Below are positions 1 through 10,854 of a stretch of 64,000 nt of DNA, piece by piece. The position numbers were made by a program, and so were the translations under genes. Under the pieces are notes generated by a model. It saw only the letters and a list, made by a program, of their open reading frames with translations. It was not told the origin of the DNA and made no database searches. Source of the DNA: Struthio camelus (Eukaryota; Chordata; Aves; Struthioniformes; Struthionidae); assembly GCF_040807025.1 (NCBI RefSeq), contig NC_090943.1, positions 138,457,950 to 138,521,949 of the forward strand, read 5' to 3'. Position 1 is the first letter of the stretch; each line of letters starts with the position of its first letter.

Positions 1-590
1 CCCAATATATTCAGGATTTATTTATTTTATTGCCGAAATACAGTACAGTACTGTTTTTAATGAATCAGGAGAAAAATAGAAATAACTGATCAAGTCCAGA
101 TACAAATGAAAAGCTCCAGTAAGCAACAATAAAAATGGTTCCAGTAAACAAAAGTTACCTAAGTGGATGTAATAGTATATTTTGTATTATAAACATTGTT
201 CTTTACATAAGAATTCCCAGAATAATTTCTTATTTTATATAATATTTAACCTTTTATAATTCTGGATATTGTATACTGCCTTTCTGAATACATTGACTGA
301 GAAAATCTGTCTAGGTTTTATGATTAAAATAAAGGATTTATGACAGTGGTTTTCTGTGCTAGGTCTACTTAAAGCTAAAATGACAATGTATGCTACTAAA
401 AACATTTCTTGGACGGGATATATGTTTGTAAGCAATTCTTGCTTGCAAATACTCAAGTCATAGTGGGAGCAAATGATACAAACATCAGTGTCCATTATTT
501 TCTGTGTAAGGGACCTCCTTTAACAAGCATAGCATTCTGCTACTCACTAGCGTTTTGTGTACCTGTATGAAATTTGCATCTCTGGTGCTG
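1..590 (-). other. 3' UTR of the minus-strand gene
   Basis: This stretch follows the TGA at 591-593 of the minus-strand coding frame and runs to a cluster of polyadenylation signals near the window edge. It is AT-rich and has no extended open frame continuing the protein. Short frames of 72 and 86 codons on the same strand (485-703 and 235-495) are in other frames and look like chance. Assignment as 3' UTR rests on the coding frame upstream and the poly(A) signals downstream; it is inference, not read from transcript data. Confidence 0.5.
17..31 (-). terminator. Cluster of three overlapping AATAAA polyadenylation signals
   Basis: On the minus strand AATAAA occurs three times within 15 bases (plus-strand TTTATT at 17-22, 21-26 and 26-31). 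Cleavage would be expected 10-30 nt further on, at or just past position 1. The cluster lies about 560 nt beyond the stop codon of the putative terminal exon, a normal 3' UTR length. AATAAA is common by chance in AT-rich DNA, but three overlapping copies just downstream of a coding frame on the same strand are suggestive. Confidence 0.5.
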
Positions 591-900
591 TCAGTGGTGC
601 AAAACTCTGCTGTAATGAATGACTGAAGACTTTTTGCTGCAACACAGGTGGGTAAGAAAAGTGTGTGTAGAAGTTGCTTTTGGGAATAATTCTTGCCATG
701 CACGCATCAGTTTTTCGTCTGTCAGAATAACTCTTAAATGATATCTACCAGGTAATGTTAACCACCTGCTGAAGAATTTAAAAGCGACTCTTATTTCCCT
801 CTCCTCATCTTCTGCCCACAAACACTGCTCTGCAGACCACTTGACTTTTGTAATATTGTCTTCTAAACTGTTTAAAATGTTCTGCTGCTGTTTAGACCAT
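591..900 (-). CDS. Terminal coding exon of an unrecognised protein
   Basis: This minus-strand frame encodes about 102 residues and ends at TGA (591-593). It begins WSKQQQNILNSLEDNITKVK, continues through an acidic and aromatic stretch (CLWAEDEEREIR), then FKFFSRWLTLPGRYHLRVIL, and finishes with a Cys/His-containing tail (LCCSKKSSV, HYSRVLHH). The amphipathic spacing and the Trp content (four or more Trp) are unlike translated AT-rich non-coding DNA. The frame also stays open upstream through the proposed intron as far as the TAA at 984-986. No signal peptide, membrane span or catalytic motif is visible. A 3' UTR and poly(A) signals follow. The family is not recognised. It could be a functional C-terminus or a relic of a once-coding exon. 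Confidence 0.5.
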
Positions 901-987
901 CTGCTCCTTGCAAACAGTTGTCTGACACCTCCATTCACTATATCGGCAATGGCTAAACTAGTGCCAGAGCTGGCAAAAACATTTTAC
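901..987 (-). other. Possible 87-nt minimal intron carrying the in-frame stop
   Basis: The minus-strand frame is open from 1202 to 591 except for one TAA at 984-986. That TAA lies inside the donor-like string AAG|GTAAAA. An acceptor-like GGAGCAG ends at 901, giving an intron of 87 nt, a multiple of three, that removes the stop and keeps the frame (AG|A completes an Arg codon before Trp). A second acceptor, GCAAG ending at 907, would give 81 nt and also keeps the frame. The pyrimidine tract is short and interrupted. The competing reading is an unspliced pseudogene or a nonsense change. Confidence 0.35.
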
Positions 988-1202
988 CTTGTTCTTCTGC
1001 ATAGCTGTTTATCTTCCCCTTGTTTATCATTCTCTAAATTCAAAAGTGAAATCCTTGCTCCAGATGCAGCCAAATCCATCGCTGATCCTACTAATAACGG
1101 AAAAAGTAATAAGGGTGATATTTCAGTAAACATGGATTGTGGTAGTGCTTTCCAGACCTGTTTTGGAATCTCTTCAGCAGAAGGGTTTAATTTTCCCGAG
1201 GG
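988..1202 (-). CDS. Penultimate coding exon of an unrecognised protein
   Basis: On the minus strand an open frame starts directly after an acceptor (TATCAG at 1203-1208) and runs 215 nt to a good donor, ACAAG|GTAAAA at 988/987. The translation looks like real protein: a mixed N-terminal part (PSGKLNPSAEEIPKQVWKAL), a hydrophobic helical patch with the run LLLFPLLVG, then a charged tail ending DKQLCRRTR. Immediately upstream in frame is a TGA, which fits an exon edge. The exon starts in phase 0 and ends in phase 2, and it joins the next exon in frame. The polypyrimidine tract before the acceptor is weak. I do not recognise the family; helical character suggests a repeat or scaffold type protein, but that is only an impression. 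An alternative is a pseudogene fragment, because the same frame continues after a single TAA at 984-986. Confidence 0.45.
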
Positions 1203-1498
1203 CTGATATCACTGTAACCCAGAAGTATAATACACAAATAACATAAATAAAACATGAAATTTCAAAAGCATATACATACTATCAATTCTTGGCTTGGGGG
1301 TACAAGATTACAGAAAGCACCATCAAAATCCTGTGAAATAGTAATAACATGAATAGAGGATTGTTCTGACTAGTCTTGGGTTTTAATAGGAAGGAGGTAG
1401 AAATATAACATTTTGCTTTGGATTAGCTTTAGGTTAACATATGTGGTTTAGTCTGAGGCTGAATCAGACAAGATTCTGGTTTGACTTTGGCTTAGCCA

Positions 1499-1529
1499 AA
1501 AATCTCCTAAGCTCTTTTCAGGAGATTTT
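1499..1529. repeat. Imperfect-loop inverted repeat, 10-bp stem
   Basis: AAAATCTCCT at 1499-1508 is exactly complementary to AGGAGATTTT at 1520-1529, with an 11-nt loop. It is a short hairpin in non-coding DNA with no other supporting feature. Confidence 0.7.
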
Positions 1530-1566
1530 AGGCATCTTGAATAGCCACAATGAAAAAGCTTTTTGG

Positions 1567-1603
1567 TTTTTTTTGTTTTTTTTGTTTTTTTTGTTTTTTT
1601 TTG
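1567..1603. repeat. T8G tandem repeat, four units of a 9-mer
   Basis: Four consecutive units of eight or nine T followed by G. It could be a degenerate poly(T) tract or an inverted poly(A) tail of an old retroposon, but no body sequence adjoins it. Confidence 0.85.
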
Positions 1604-2061
1604 TATACATACCATCTAAAGTTTTTAAAAGTCAGCATTGTTTATGATCTGAATTGAAAACAAAAGGCATTTCCAGGTTTTCATGAGAGATCTCAAGCTA
1701 TGTAAAGAGAGGAATTTCGCAATAATTTTTTTTTTTTGAGTAAGAAAGCAGGGAAAGAAAATATGACAAAATAAGTCACTTCTTTCAGAGAAGCTTGCAG
1801 AATAATATACTGAAGTATAATGCTACATATGAAAAGTGGCTTTCAGAGAGTGAAAGATATGCTGGCTTACTTCAGTCTTCTTGAAGTAGTTAAAAAGAGA
1901 AAACTGCAAAGACAAAAAGTGTGCGAGTCAGAAAGAAGGGTTCTGTATGTTGGTTTTCACAGAAGTTCTAGGCAGCTCATAGGCAGATGTTTCTGCCATT
2001 GACGTTATCAGAAATAAATGTTGGCTTTTATGGGCTTCAGCAGGGTTTGTGTGTGTTTGTA

Positions 2062-2083
2062 TACATACATATATATGTATGTA
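2062..2083. repeat. 22-bp perfect AT-rich palindrome
   Basis: TACATACATATATATGTATGTA is its own reverse complement when read from 2062 to 2083 (the core ACATACATAT pairs with ATATGTATGT). It lies in a TG/TA-rich microsatellite-like stretch, so it probably arose by repeat slippage. Confidence 0.7.
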
Positions 2084-2125
2084 ACGTGTTTCCCTTTCAC
2101 CTATAACGATTGAATGCAATTTTAA

Positions 2126-2173
<48 letters not shown>
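2126..2173. repeat. Compound (GT)n(GA)n microsatellite
   Basis: An uninterrupted run of about 8 GT units switches directly into about 16 GA units. This is a typical vertebrate compound microsatellite and probably length-variable. Confidence 0.95.
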
Positions 2174-2178
<5 letters not shown>

Positions 2179-2689
2179 GGCTGTGGAAGTTAGTTTGTTT
2201 TTAATTATAAATATCAAAGAATTCACCACTTGTCAGCACTTTTTCCTGATTTGTGGGATGGCTTACTGGAAATCTCAGTGCTGTGAACTTCTGAGAGACC
2301 TTAAGGAGAGTTTGAGGCTATTTAATCATTCTTTCTTCATTAGGAATTGTAATATAATGTGTGTGCGGCGGGGAGTTTCCTGGTGAATTTCTACCAGTCT
2401 CATTAATAGCATTTCATTCACTCAGTTATTCTAATCCCAAGTCCTTTCTTCCCATGACACTAAGATCAACAGTAAGGGATGCTGATTACTGTAGTATTCA
2501 CAGTCAGGGAGGGACTAGTCCTCTTTGTACCACCCTTTTGAAAGTCACCAGCTTTTGTCCTGCAAAATAATAGCAAAAGGTATTTCTAATGCATCTATGA
2601 AGCAGCAAGGAAAGAGAAATTCCTATTCCTGATAAGAAGCTTTTCTACTACTTGGCAGCCAACACAGTGCCAGAAGCAGAGGTAAGAAC

Positions 2690-3890
2690 GCAAGTGGTAG
2701 TAGGGAAAGAGTAGATTAGAGGATAATTGCTTAGATATTTTCAAGCCACTTGGCCTGATGAGATTCACTGCAGGTTATAGTAAACAATGGTGGAAATAAC
2801 CAGGGAAGCACTAGCAATTTAGGCTGGAATTTGAGAGGGAAAGGGAAACAAAGGAAGAGCCAAAGATTTGAAGAACTATCAATGACAATTCCTGGAAGAC
2901 CAGGCTGGATGCAATCACTGTCAGGCGCCTAGGAAATAATATCATGGATTTGTCAAGAACTAACTATGTTAATCTAATCTAGTTCCCCTCCAAGACAAAG
3001 TAATAGGTCTTTTGCATAGCGGAGAAGCAATTAATACAGTACTTCGTCTCTGAGAAGCTTTTTTGACATAGTTGCTGAATACAGTCTCATAAGCAATGGT
3101 TTACATATCTGGTTTAAATTAAACCCGGCATCTCTTATGCACATGAATAAATTGTGATGGGGGGGGGGCGCACTCTTAAAATTTTCCATTGAATTGGACA
3201 CTGAAAGGATCTTTTCCGCTTCTAGTATTGGTCAGTATTTCCGCTGTTGATGGAATAGAAAGTAATACTTAGCAAATTTGCAGATATCTTCATATTAGGA
3301 GTTCAGGTTCTCTATTAGACTGAAGTAACGGTAGGATGACGTTTTCCTTAATGAAAAGTGTCATTTTTTCTTCCAGCTAAAACTCAAATTCATCAAATGT
3401 ATAGGATCACATCCTGGTGAGAATAATCAGTGGTAAATATAAAGAGTAGGGACAATTCGTTGCCCAGCAATGCTGACTGCATTTTGGGGGGGATGCAGTT
3501 TAAGAAAAACGTGGACCAACTGGAGAAAGTCCACATGAGAAGCAGTGAAAACAATTGAGGAACTGGAAAAAGCCATGTGTGAGGAGCAGTTGTGGCATTA
3601 GGGTGCTTTAAGCTGGAGAACACTGCAGAGAGACCTGCTGGCAGTCTAAAAAATGCAAAAAGTTGCTAAAAGGGAGAGAAGAAAATACAAAATCTTCTCC
3701 ACAGATACTGTGGAAAGGATGAAGAGGAGTCTTAAGCTTGAATTACAGTGAGGCATGTTTAGGTTAGCAGGAAAAAACCTTTCCAACAAAGAGGAAGACT
3801 GAACAGAGAAATAGACTCCAGTGATGTCTGTACCAGTGATGTTCTATCCAATCTTCATCACTGGGCTTCTTAGGAACAGATCAATAGATA
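2690..3890 (+). repeat. Ancient decayed CR1 LINE relic
   Basis: In order, several blocks resemble the old reptile/bird CR1 consensus: TCAAGCCACTTGGCCTGATG (2742 on), AGGGAAACAAAGGAAGAGCC (about 2841), ATGGATTTGTCAAGAAC (about 2943), AGGCTTTTGACA-like sequence (about 3050), TCTCATAAGCAA (about 3087), GCAAATTTGCAGAT (about 3273), GTGGACCAACTGGAGAAAGT (3511 on) and CATGTTTAGGTTAGCAGGAA (about 3754). These correspond to the reverse transcriptase and the C-terminal tail of ORF2 in the right order and orientation. No open frame survives, and internal segments (for example about 3110-3180) are lost or unrelated. The 3' terminal repeat is not recognisable. The matches are from memory of the consensus, so boundaries are approximate. 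Confidence 0.8.
3159..3168. repeat. G10 homopolymer inside the old CR1
   Basis: Ten consecutive G residues interrupt the CR1 relic. Runs of this length of G are unusual in such AT-rich sequence and are prone to indels. Confidence 0.9.
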
Positions 3891-6800
3891 ACTACCAGGA
3901 GTGAAATAAATGTATCTGATTCTCTTGAGGGTGGGTGGAAAAGGTGGATGGCCTCTTAAAGTCCTTTCACTTCTGTCTCTATCGCTCTCCCAAATGTCTG
4001 ACACAATCTATCCTACACATACATCTTTGGTATTTTTATTATTATTTTGCATGTTCTCTGTCTGGAGTCCAATGGTTTTGTTTTTTGCTCCTACGTCCCT
4101 CAGGTAAGGAGTAACACTAGCGAGCTAATGTAGCTTAATAGTTTTAATAAATATGGTTGGCTCTCCCCCTAGTGGCCTCACTCAGTTGGGATTTATTTAG
4201 TGGAAAGAGGCTTTCTCCTCTGCGCGATTAAGCTTAGCACCCACAGACATGGGAAATCCAGGAACAGATGTACTACAACTTTATAAGATGTTTAGCATTT
4301 TGCATGGTAACTATAGTTGCCCCTTGCACTGTTGTTGTGATCACAGTTAGGAATTCATTTGCAACTTCTGGTTGAAGCAGGCAGTACGAAGTTGGCTGCT
4401 TTATGGTGCAGATTTCCTGAGTTTAAGTTCATGTTAGCCTTGGTACTTGCTGCCCCAGTTTTTTAAACTTTAAACTAAGCAATATAGGTAAATATTCAAT
4501 AGATTTCTAAAGTATAGCCAGAGTTGTTAAATGGGAGGCAGACTTTCACTTAAAAAGCACGCCATGAAAAAGGCAGCATGAATCAGAAACAAGATAAATT
4601 GCAGATGGTCCCCAGACCCTGAAAATTAGTTTGGAAGCTGCCATTAGGTATTAAAATAGTTTGGACAAACTGCCCAAACTTTTAACCGTACTTTCAGTGA
4701 CCCCCTCAGGTGCTTCGCCAGCTGCTTACTCCATCTAGTATCTAAACCTGGAGGCAGGAAGTGGACTTTGTTGTATGTGGGAAGGGGACTCCTAAGCAGT
4801 GTGTATTGACAGAATCAGACTAACCACACGCACACCCACCACCACTCCTACCCCTTCCAATTTCCCAGTTTATTCTTACTGAAAAAAGAAGATACGTCCA
4901 ATTCTCTTTTTTAGGGCTTTTATGTCTCAGTTTTCATCTCTCTTACATTCTCCCTCTCCTGGTATGAAAGAACAAGAAGGTTAGTAGTAGAGTAGGCAGA
5001 TATTATACCTTCCTATAACCTCCTTATATGCATAATTTTTATACATGACAAAAGTAAGTAAAATGATAGAAAAGTCTTCAGGGAAAATCCTTTTGTTAGC
5101 TATTAGTATTTTACATACCAAAACCAGAGAAAAGCAAGGTTATAAAGCAAGGTTGTAAGCCACTACAGAAAACGCTGGTAATTAATATGCTTTGATAAAA
5201 CTGCAAATAACCATTTCTTCCTAACTTTATGTTACGATATATCTAACCATAAAAGGGTATGAAACTTTAAGCAGGAGCTTCTTACAAGCTGGCTGTTTGT
5301 GTCACGTATTTTTTTAATGTACAGACTGATATATAAGGTCCAGTGAAAAACATGTTTCTCAGTGAAGAATACTAAATAGTTACCTAGGAAAAGGGAAATA
5401 AAGAGCTGGTTAGTAACCATGAAAATCATAAGATGATTCTTACTGTAGTGGAAAAGATGTATATACCTATGGAAGGGAAATGTTCTTTGCTGTAATTCAG
5501 AATGTGACTGATCTTTCCTCCTATGTAAGCAGCACTATGAAGAGTTTGCTGACCAAAGATTAAGCCACTCTAGACTACCTGGAAGATTTGAAAAGGGAGA
5601 CTGGTTGCAAAGCTAAGATGTCCTCCAACAGGAAGGAAAAGTACAGAGGCTGAAACCCTGACCAAAACTGGGGCAGGAGAAAAAGGGATGAACAGGGGAT
5701 GGAGCGGCAGGGAGGGGAAAGAGACTTTACTTAGTACAAGCAAGTTGAACAAGAATTTTCTTCTATTTCTTCACCTATGTCACTGTACAAAAAGTTAGAG
5801 ACATTTGCAACTGTACTGTCTCTTTTAGTTGTTACGGGCAAATGCTTGTATAACCATTTTTACTCTAATTTGGCTTGAATGAAGTGTCATTTTTAAAATT
5901 AGAAAACAATCCCAGGTTTGTCACCCAAGGTTGTGGTGAATCTAACTACCAGGCCTGTGACACAAGTGCCATAGCTACGCAGTGCATCCTCCACTGCATC
6001 TAACAGAGCAGTTCCTGTGTGAGCAGCAAAGGCCAGGCAACGGGCTTGCACTGCAAGGGCCAAGGCAGGCAAAAGTGCATGTGAGCATGGAAAGCTTCCT
6101 CACATTCATCAAAATAACCTGAAGGTCACAGGGAGAGTTGTGCCATAGGGACTCCAAGCTGTGTCCCTCTAGTGAATCAAAGTTCGAGCACTAGAATTGG
6201 TTAGAAATACAAACTGAAATTTAAATGTGTCTTTTAAAATTTATCTTATGATGAAATAAATCATTCTCTGGACATAAACACTTTCTCCACTGCTAGAGAC
6301 CATAAGTACATGGTATATAGCCTGGACACACAATATTAAGGCAAGTGAAATTAGCAGAATTCCCACCTCCCTCTAAAAGCCAAGGTTCAGAACGTCTGGG
6401 GGAAAAAAAAAAAAAAAGGTTGAGTATGTACCTTGCTGGGTGTTTTTGGACCTTTAGGTCATGATTTAAAACATGCATTTTTTTTTCCTGCAGTCATGAA
6501 GTCCAGTAATAAGAGATAGCTGAGACTTTTCTGATATTGCAGAAAATACATCTTTAAAGCAAAGATGCATTATCAGAAGATATGATTAAATCATATATTT
6601 GATAAAACCTAACACTCCACCATGTCATCTTTTCACTAGCAAATTAAGGCGTTTTCAATTACTAAATTCACCAATTAAAGGTCTACATACAGTCCCAACA
6701 TTTTACCCTATTGCAATAGATCTGAACTTGGCCTAGACTGTGTAACACCTTGACCAATTTGTAACTCAAATAAAATGCAAAAGAACATACATCAAACTGA

Positions 6801-9800
6801 CACTTGCTGATATATAGATTTATTGTGTTGACTCAATATAGATAGTGTTATTTCATCCTCATTTATAAAGAATATTTCACTGTAATTACTCAAAGATACT
6901 ATATCATTGTGAAACAGTTACAAATTCTTTCAAAATTAAAGTATTTAAAATCTGCTAAAAGTATACTGGGAGGATGAAGAAGGATGCTTTCACATTTCAA
7001 ATAAAAGATTTAGTAAGTGTTTATAAAATGCTGTTCTATTTTATTCAGAGCAGGCGCACATTAATCATCAGTAATTTATAGTCTGTCTGTATGACTAATA
7101 TTATCAGTCATAAGAAAGTAACATTTTATATCTCCTCTCATTCAACATTCACTTGCAATCTTTTTTATAATTAGAACTTATTTAGAATTTGGAACAACTT
7201 AAACTAATCAAAAATAAGCTTTCTATAAAAAAGGTAGTTCTCTGAATCTGTAAAGCAGACCTTTCCATATCATCTTCTAAGCATTATTTACTGAGCCAAA
7301 GTTAGAATTTTTAATAGTTGTTTGTAATATGCACAGGTCGTCAAATAACATGTGAGCCGTTACACTTTCAGTTTATGTTACATCACAGATTGCATATAAT
7401 TTAATAATGTTTAGTATTCAGCTCTGTCAAAACCCAGTCAGAAGCTGAACTCAGAGGAAAACTTGGGCTTATGGAAATAAAAAGCAACTACTGGCTTCAG
7501 GAGCCAGAGAACACTACTTCTGTTGCTGTCATAGCCTTAGCACAGTATAATTTCTAAACTTTTAAGGATTTAGGAGTCACTATTAGACAGCTGGTCTGAG
7601 AGCTCTAGCTTGTGGTTTAGCTCATTTGGAAGAGGATATGTGAAAAAGAGGTAACTAGATAGTCAATTTTGACTCCTAGAATGACTCATTATTAATAAGT
7701 CCATAGAATGAAGTTGAAGAAAATAAATCCATCTGTTTAGATTAAAAAGGCTGAATTTCAGTAAAAGAATATAAAATACTTTATACATTTACATTAAATT
7801 TTATTGCCCTTCCTTGTCTAAAAGGTTCATATTATGCTGTTTTTCTTACTTTTCTCATAAAAGGCTCTGATATATATGTAACATTATGTATGTATATATG
7901 TGTGTTGAAAGGCTTTGACATGCTGCATGAAACTTATTTTGTTCACTTATAATGATCTGAATAGCAATGGACCAGCAAAAGCACATATACTTAATAAAGA
8001 GGATAATAGTCGACTTGAAACCTTTCCACAGTATAGTGCCCTAGAAAGGTTAAAAATATCACATCATTCAACTTCCTTCTAAAGTTCCATTAAAAAAAAG
8101 TGTATAGTACCCGAGCTATATGGTCATCCAGAACACAAAACCTTCCTCTTTGATCTCAAGCTTTTTTTATCACTTCAAGGTTAAGTTTACTTGCTGATGT
8201 CAAATAAAAAGAGAAAGAAACAAATGAAAAAAAATTGTCTGAAGACAGAGCAGTGCTGATGTTCAGAAAGAAAATAGAGATATAGAGCAATAGAACAAAT
8301 ATATTTTAAGTAGCAGTCTACCTTTCCACATAAAATAAACTTGATGGCAGAACAGTTTTAACTGCTATTGTGTATTCCTGCAGCAGGGTACAATATTTCC
8401 TTAGATGAATTTCACTACAACTTCTGTACAAGAAAACAATGTATAAACATCATTAACATTCCTGGAAACTTTTTTTTTTCCAAATCCACATGAAATTACC
8501 TGAATAAAAATATAAAATAAGCCATGGCAAGATAATTACTGATTCAGTACCACCAGTCAAACACAGACAAGTGCCATTTCTAACACACTCCTCCAGGTCA
8601 AAGCTACTATATTGGATAAAGTTTTTAATGTACAATAGTGTGTGAGTTTAAAAGCACGATGCCACACTTTTATTGAGATAATAAAGAGCCAAATTACTAA
8701 ACTTCCTATTTAAACATCAAGAAAATGACTCAAGAAAAATGAACTGATATCAATAAAATAAAAAATGAACGTATTCAATTGAAAAGAATAAAGATCTCAT
8801 GCATAGTATTAGATCTTCATGCTCATTAAGTTTACAGATACTGTGGAAAAAATTCCGCGGTAGACAATAGGAAGATATTTGGTGATTATTTATAGCTCTT
8901 AAATGGCAGCTGGATATGCAAAACCAGTGAAACATTGAGCTCTCATGTTTTGCATATGGGCATGGAAAGGAAAGTTTTGTACTCAGAGCTTTGTGAAGTG
9001 ATCAGTTGAAGGAAGAAAAAGTGACTAGTAAGCTAAATATTAAATCTTTCTATTACACTTTCTGCAGGGTATGAATTCATGGAAGTGTCTAATACTTGAT
9101 TTACCACTTTTAGGGCTGAGAAACAGTAGCTTATTCTGAAACAGTTTTCAAATAAACTGAGTGAAGAGCCATATTCTATCTCAAAGCAAACCAACGAATT
9201 CAACAAGTGCCAAAGGAGTTTATTGAAAAAAAAATTCTGAACTGATTTGGAAAGTCTGTATATTTTATGTTTCCTTCCTCTGTGCCTTCTCATGAGAATT
9301 CTGATGGGGAATTTTGTTCCTGAGACATATGTTTAGTGACCCTAAGAAGTAAATCTCTAGATGATGGAAACTTTGATTTCTGTTATAAATTAACAGCAGA
9401 AAATTTAATACTTCCTTCACAGTGGGTCCATGAAAGGTATAATGTTGAAAATCAAAGACAAGAACACTAGAGAAGGAACTTTTTATGGTTCTTGCCATAT
9501 TTTGCTTTCATTTTCATTTAAAAAATACGGAAATGAAATACTTCCTATTTACATATCCCATAGCTGTAGCATTACTTATAAATGGTGTTTAAGAACAAAA
9601 AATGCCAGGAAACTTTTACAAAAAATTATGTATTTACTATAATCCATTTTAAAAATCCCATCTTTATTTCTGAATGTTGGATTTTCTCCTTAGAGATAAC
9701 TAAGCTTGAACTTACTCCTTCTGACTTTCTGCCACCAACACTGTTTTTGACATCAGTGGAAACATTTCTGCATTGATTTGATAGAGACAAGCACAACAAG

Positions 9801-10830
9801 CAGTCTGATTAGAGCAACCTTGATCTACCAGGCTTACGTGTACTGTCTTCACTTGGATACTTTAAATCAAGTTGTTACATGTGTTGAAATGCTCGTTTTC
9901 CAATAATTGTGTATTATACTAATTTCATAGCAAGGGAAATACGAATTAACAGAGTATGTCGAAGGCTTGCTGTCAGTTCATGGAAATGATGATTGCTCCA
10001 TTCAGACAAGGCTGCCTATGTATAATATTTGGCCTAGTTTTTCCTCTTTTATTATTACTAATAGTCTCCATTATAAAGAATGCATTCATTGTGGTTTCTC
10101 TGGTACTTCATGCAACATTTTAGTTTATTATCATGAAAGCGATTAAGTCACACACATACAACTATGATTTAAAAAAGGAGCAATTGGTTTGAACAGCTAA
10201 ATTAAAAACAAACAGATAAACAAACAAAACCTTTCCAGCTGGCTTCTCTAAAACTTTGTTTAAATGGAAGCACCCAAATCATTTAAATCACTTCAGATGA
10301 CAGCAGCTTATGCTTTAGTATATCATCAAAGTAAACTAGGTTGCATAGCATGACTTTTTATTGTTAATTTCATCTTATGTTGATTGATGTAACTTTTGAT
10401 CCTCCAGAGTTGTTTCTTGCCAATTTCAATTTCACACACTTTGTGTTCTAGTTCTAGGCTTTGACTCGTAAATGCTGTGCAGGCACACTTATGCTTGAAA
10501 GCAGGAAATCAAGACAACCTCCTTCATTGGAATTAAAGAACTATTTAGAAATGGTTCAATATTCACCAGCTTTTGGGGTTCCAGTTTATTACCGTTACTA
10601 ATAAAGGCTTTGGACCATAAGTCAGGAGATCAAAAAGTAGTATATTTTGATCTGTCTTCCAATAGTTTCATCTTCTGTATTTCCCTTGTTCACTTTAAAT
10701 GTATATGTGTCACTGGAGGAGCTCCCAACTCTTGCAGATCTCTTAACTGAGATTTTGTCATACCCTGACATACTCTCCTTGCAGGACCCTTCAGTACAAA
10801 GCCATAAGGAGAGCGTGCCTATCCTGTAAA

Positions 10831-10854
10831 GTACTTACATCAGTACTTACATCA
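10831..10854. repeat. 12-bp direct tandem duplication
   Basis: GTACTTACATCA is present twice in direct succession, followed by GTGAGT. It is a short replication-slippage duplication; there is no sign of coding use. Confidence 0.9.

Larger units (their letters stand above)
1207..2689. other. Non-coding stretch with short simple repeats
   Basis: I see no supportable exon here. If the left gene is real, this is its intron. The stretch contains a small hairpin at 1499-1529, a T8G tract, an AT-rich palindrome at 2062-2083 and a TG/AG dinucleotide block. A 20-residue frame ending at GAG|GTAAGA near 2681 was considered as an exon and not accepted. Confidence 0.6.

Noticed and set aside
2590..2681. 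Possible plus-strand exon ending GAG|GTAAGA
   Set aside because: Only about 28 open codons bounded by a TGA, no pyrimidine tract before it, and it directly adjoins the old CR1.
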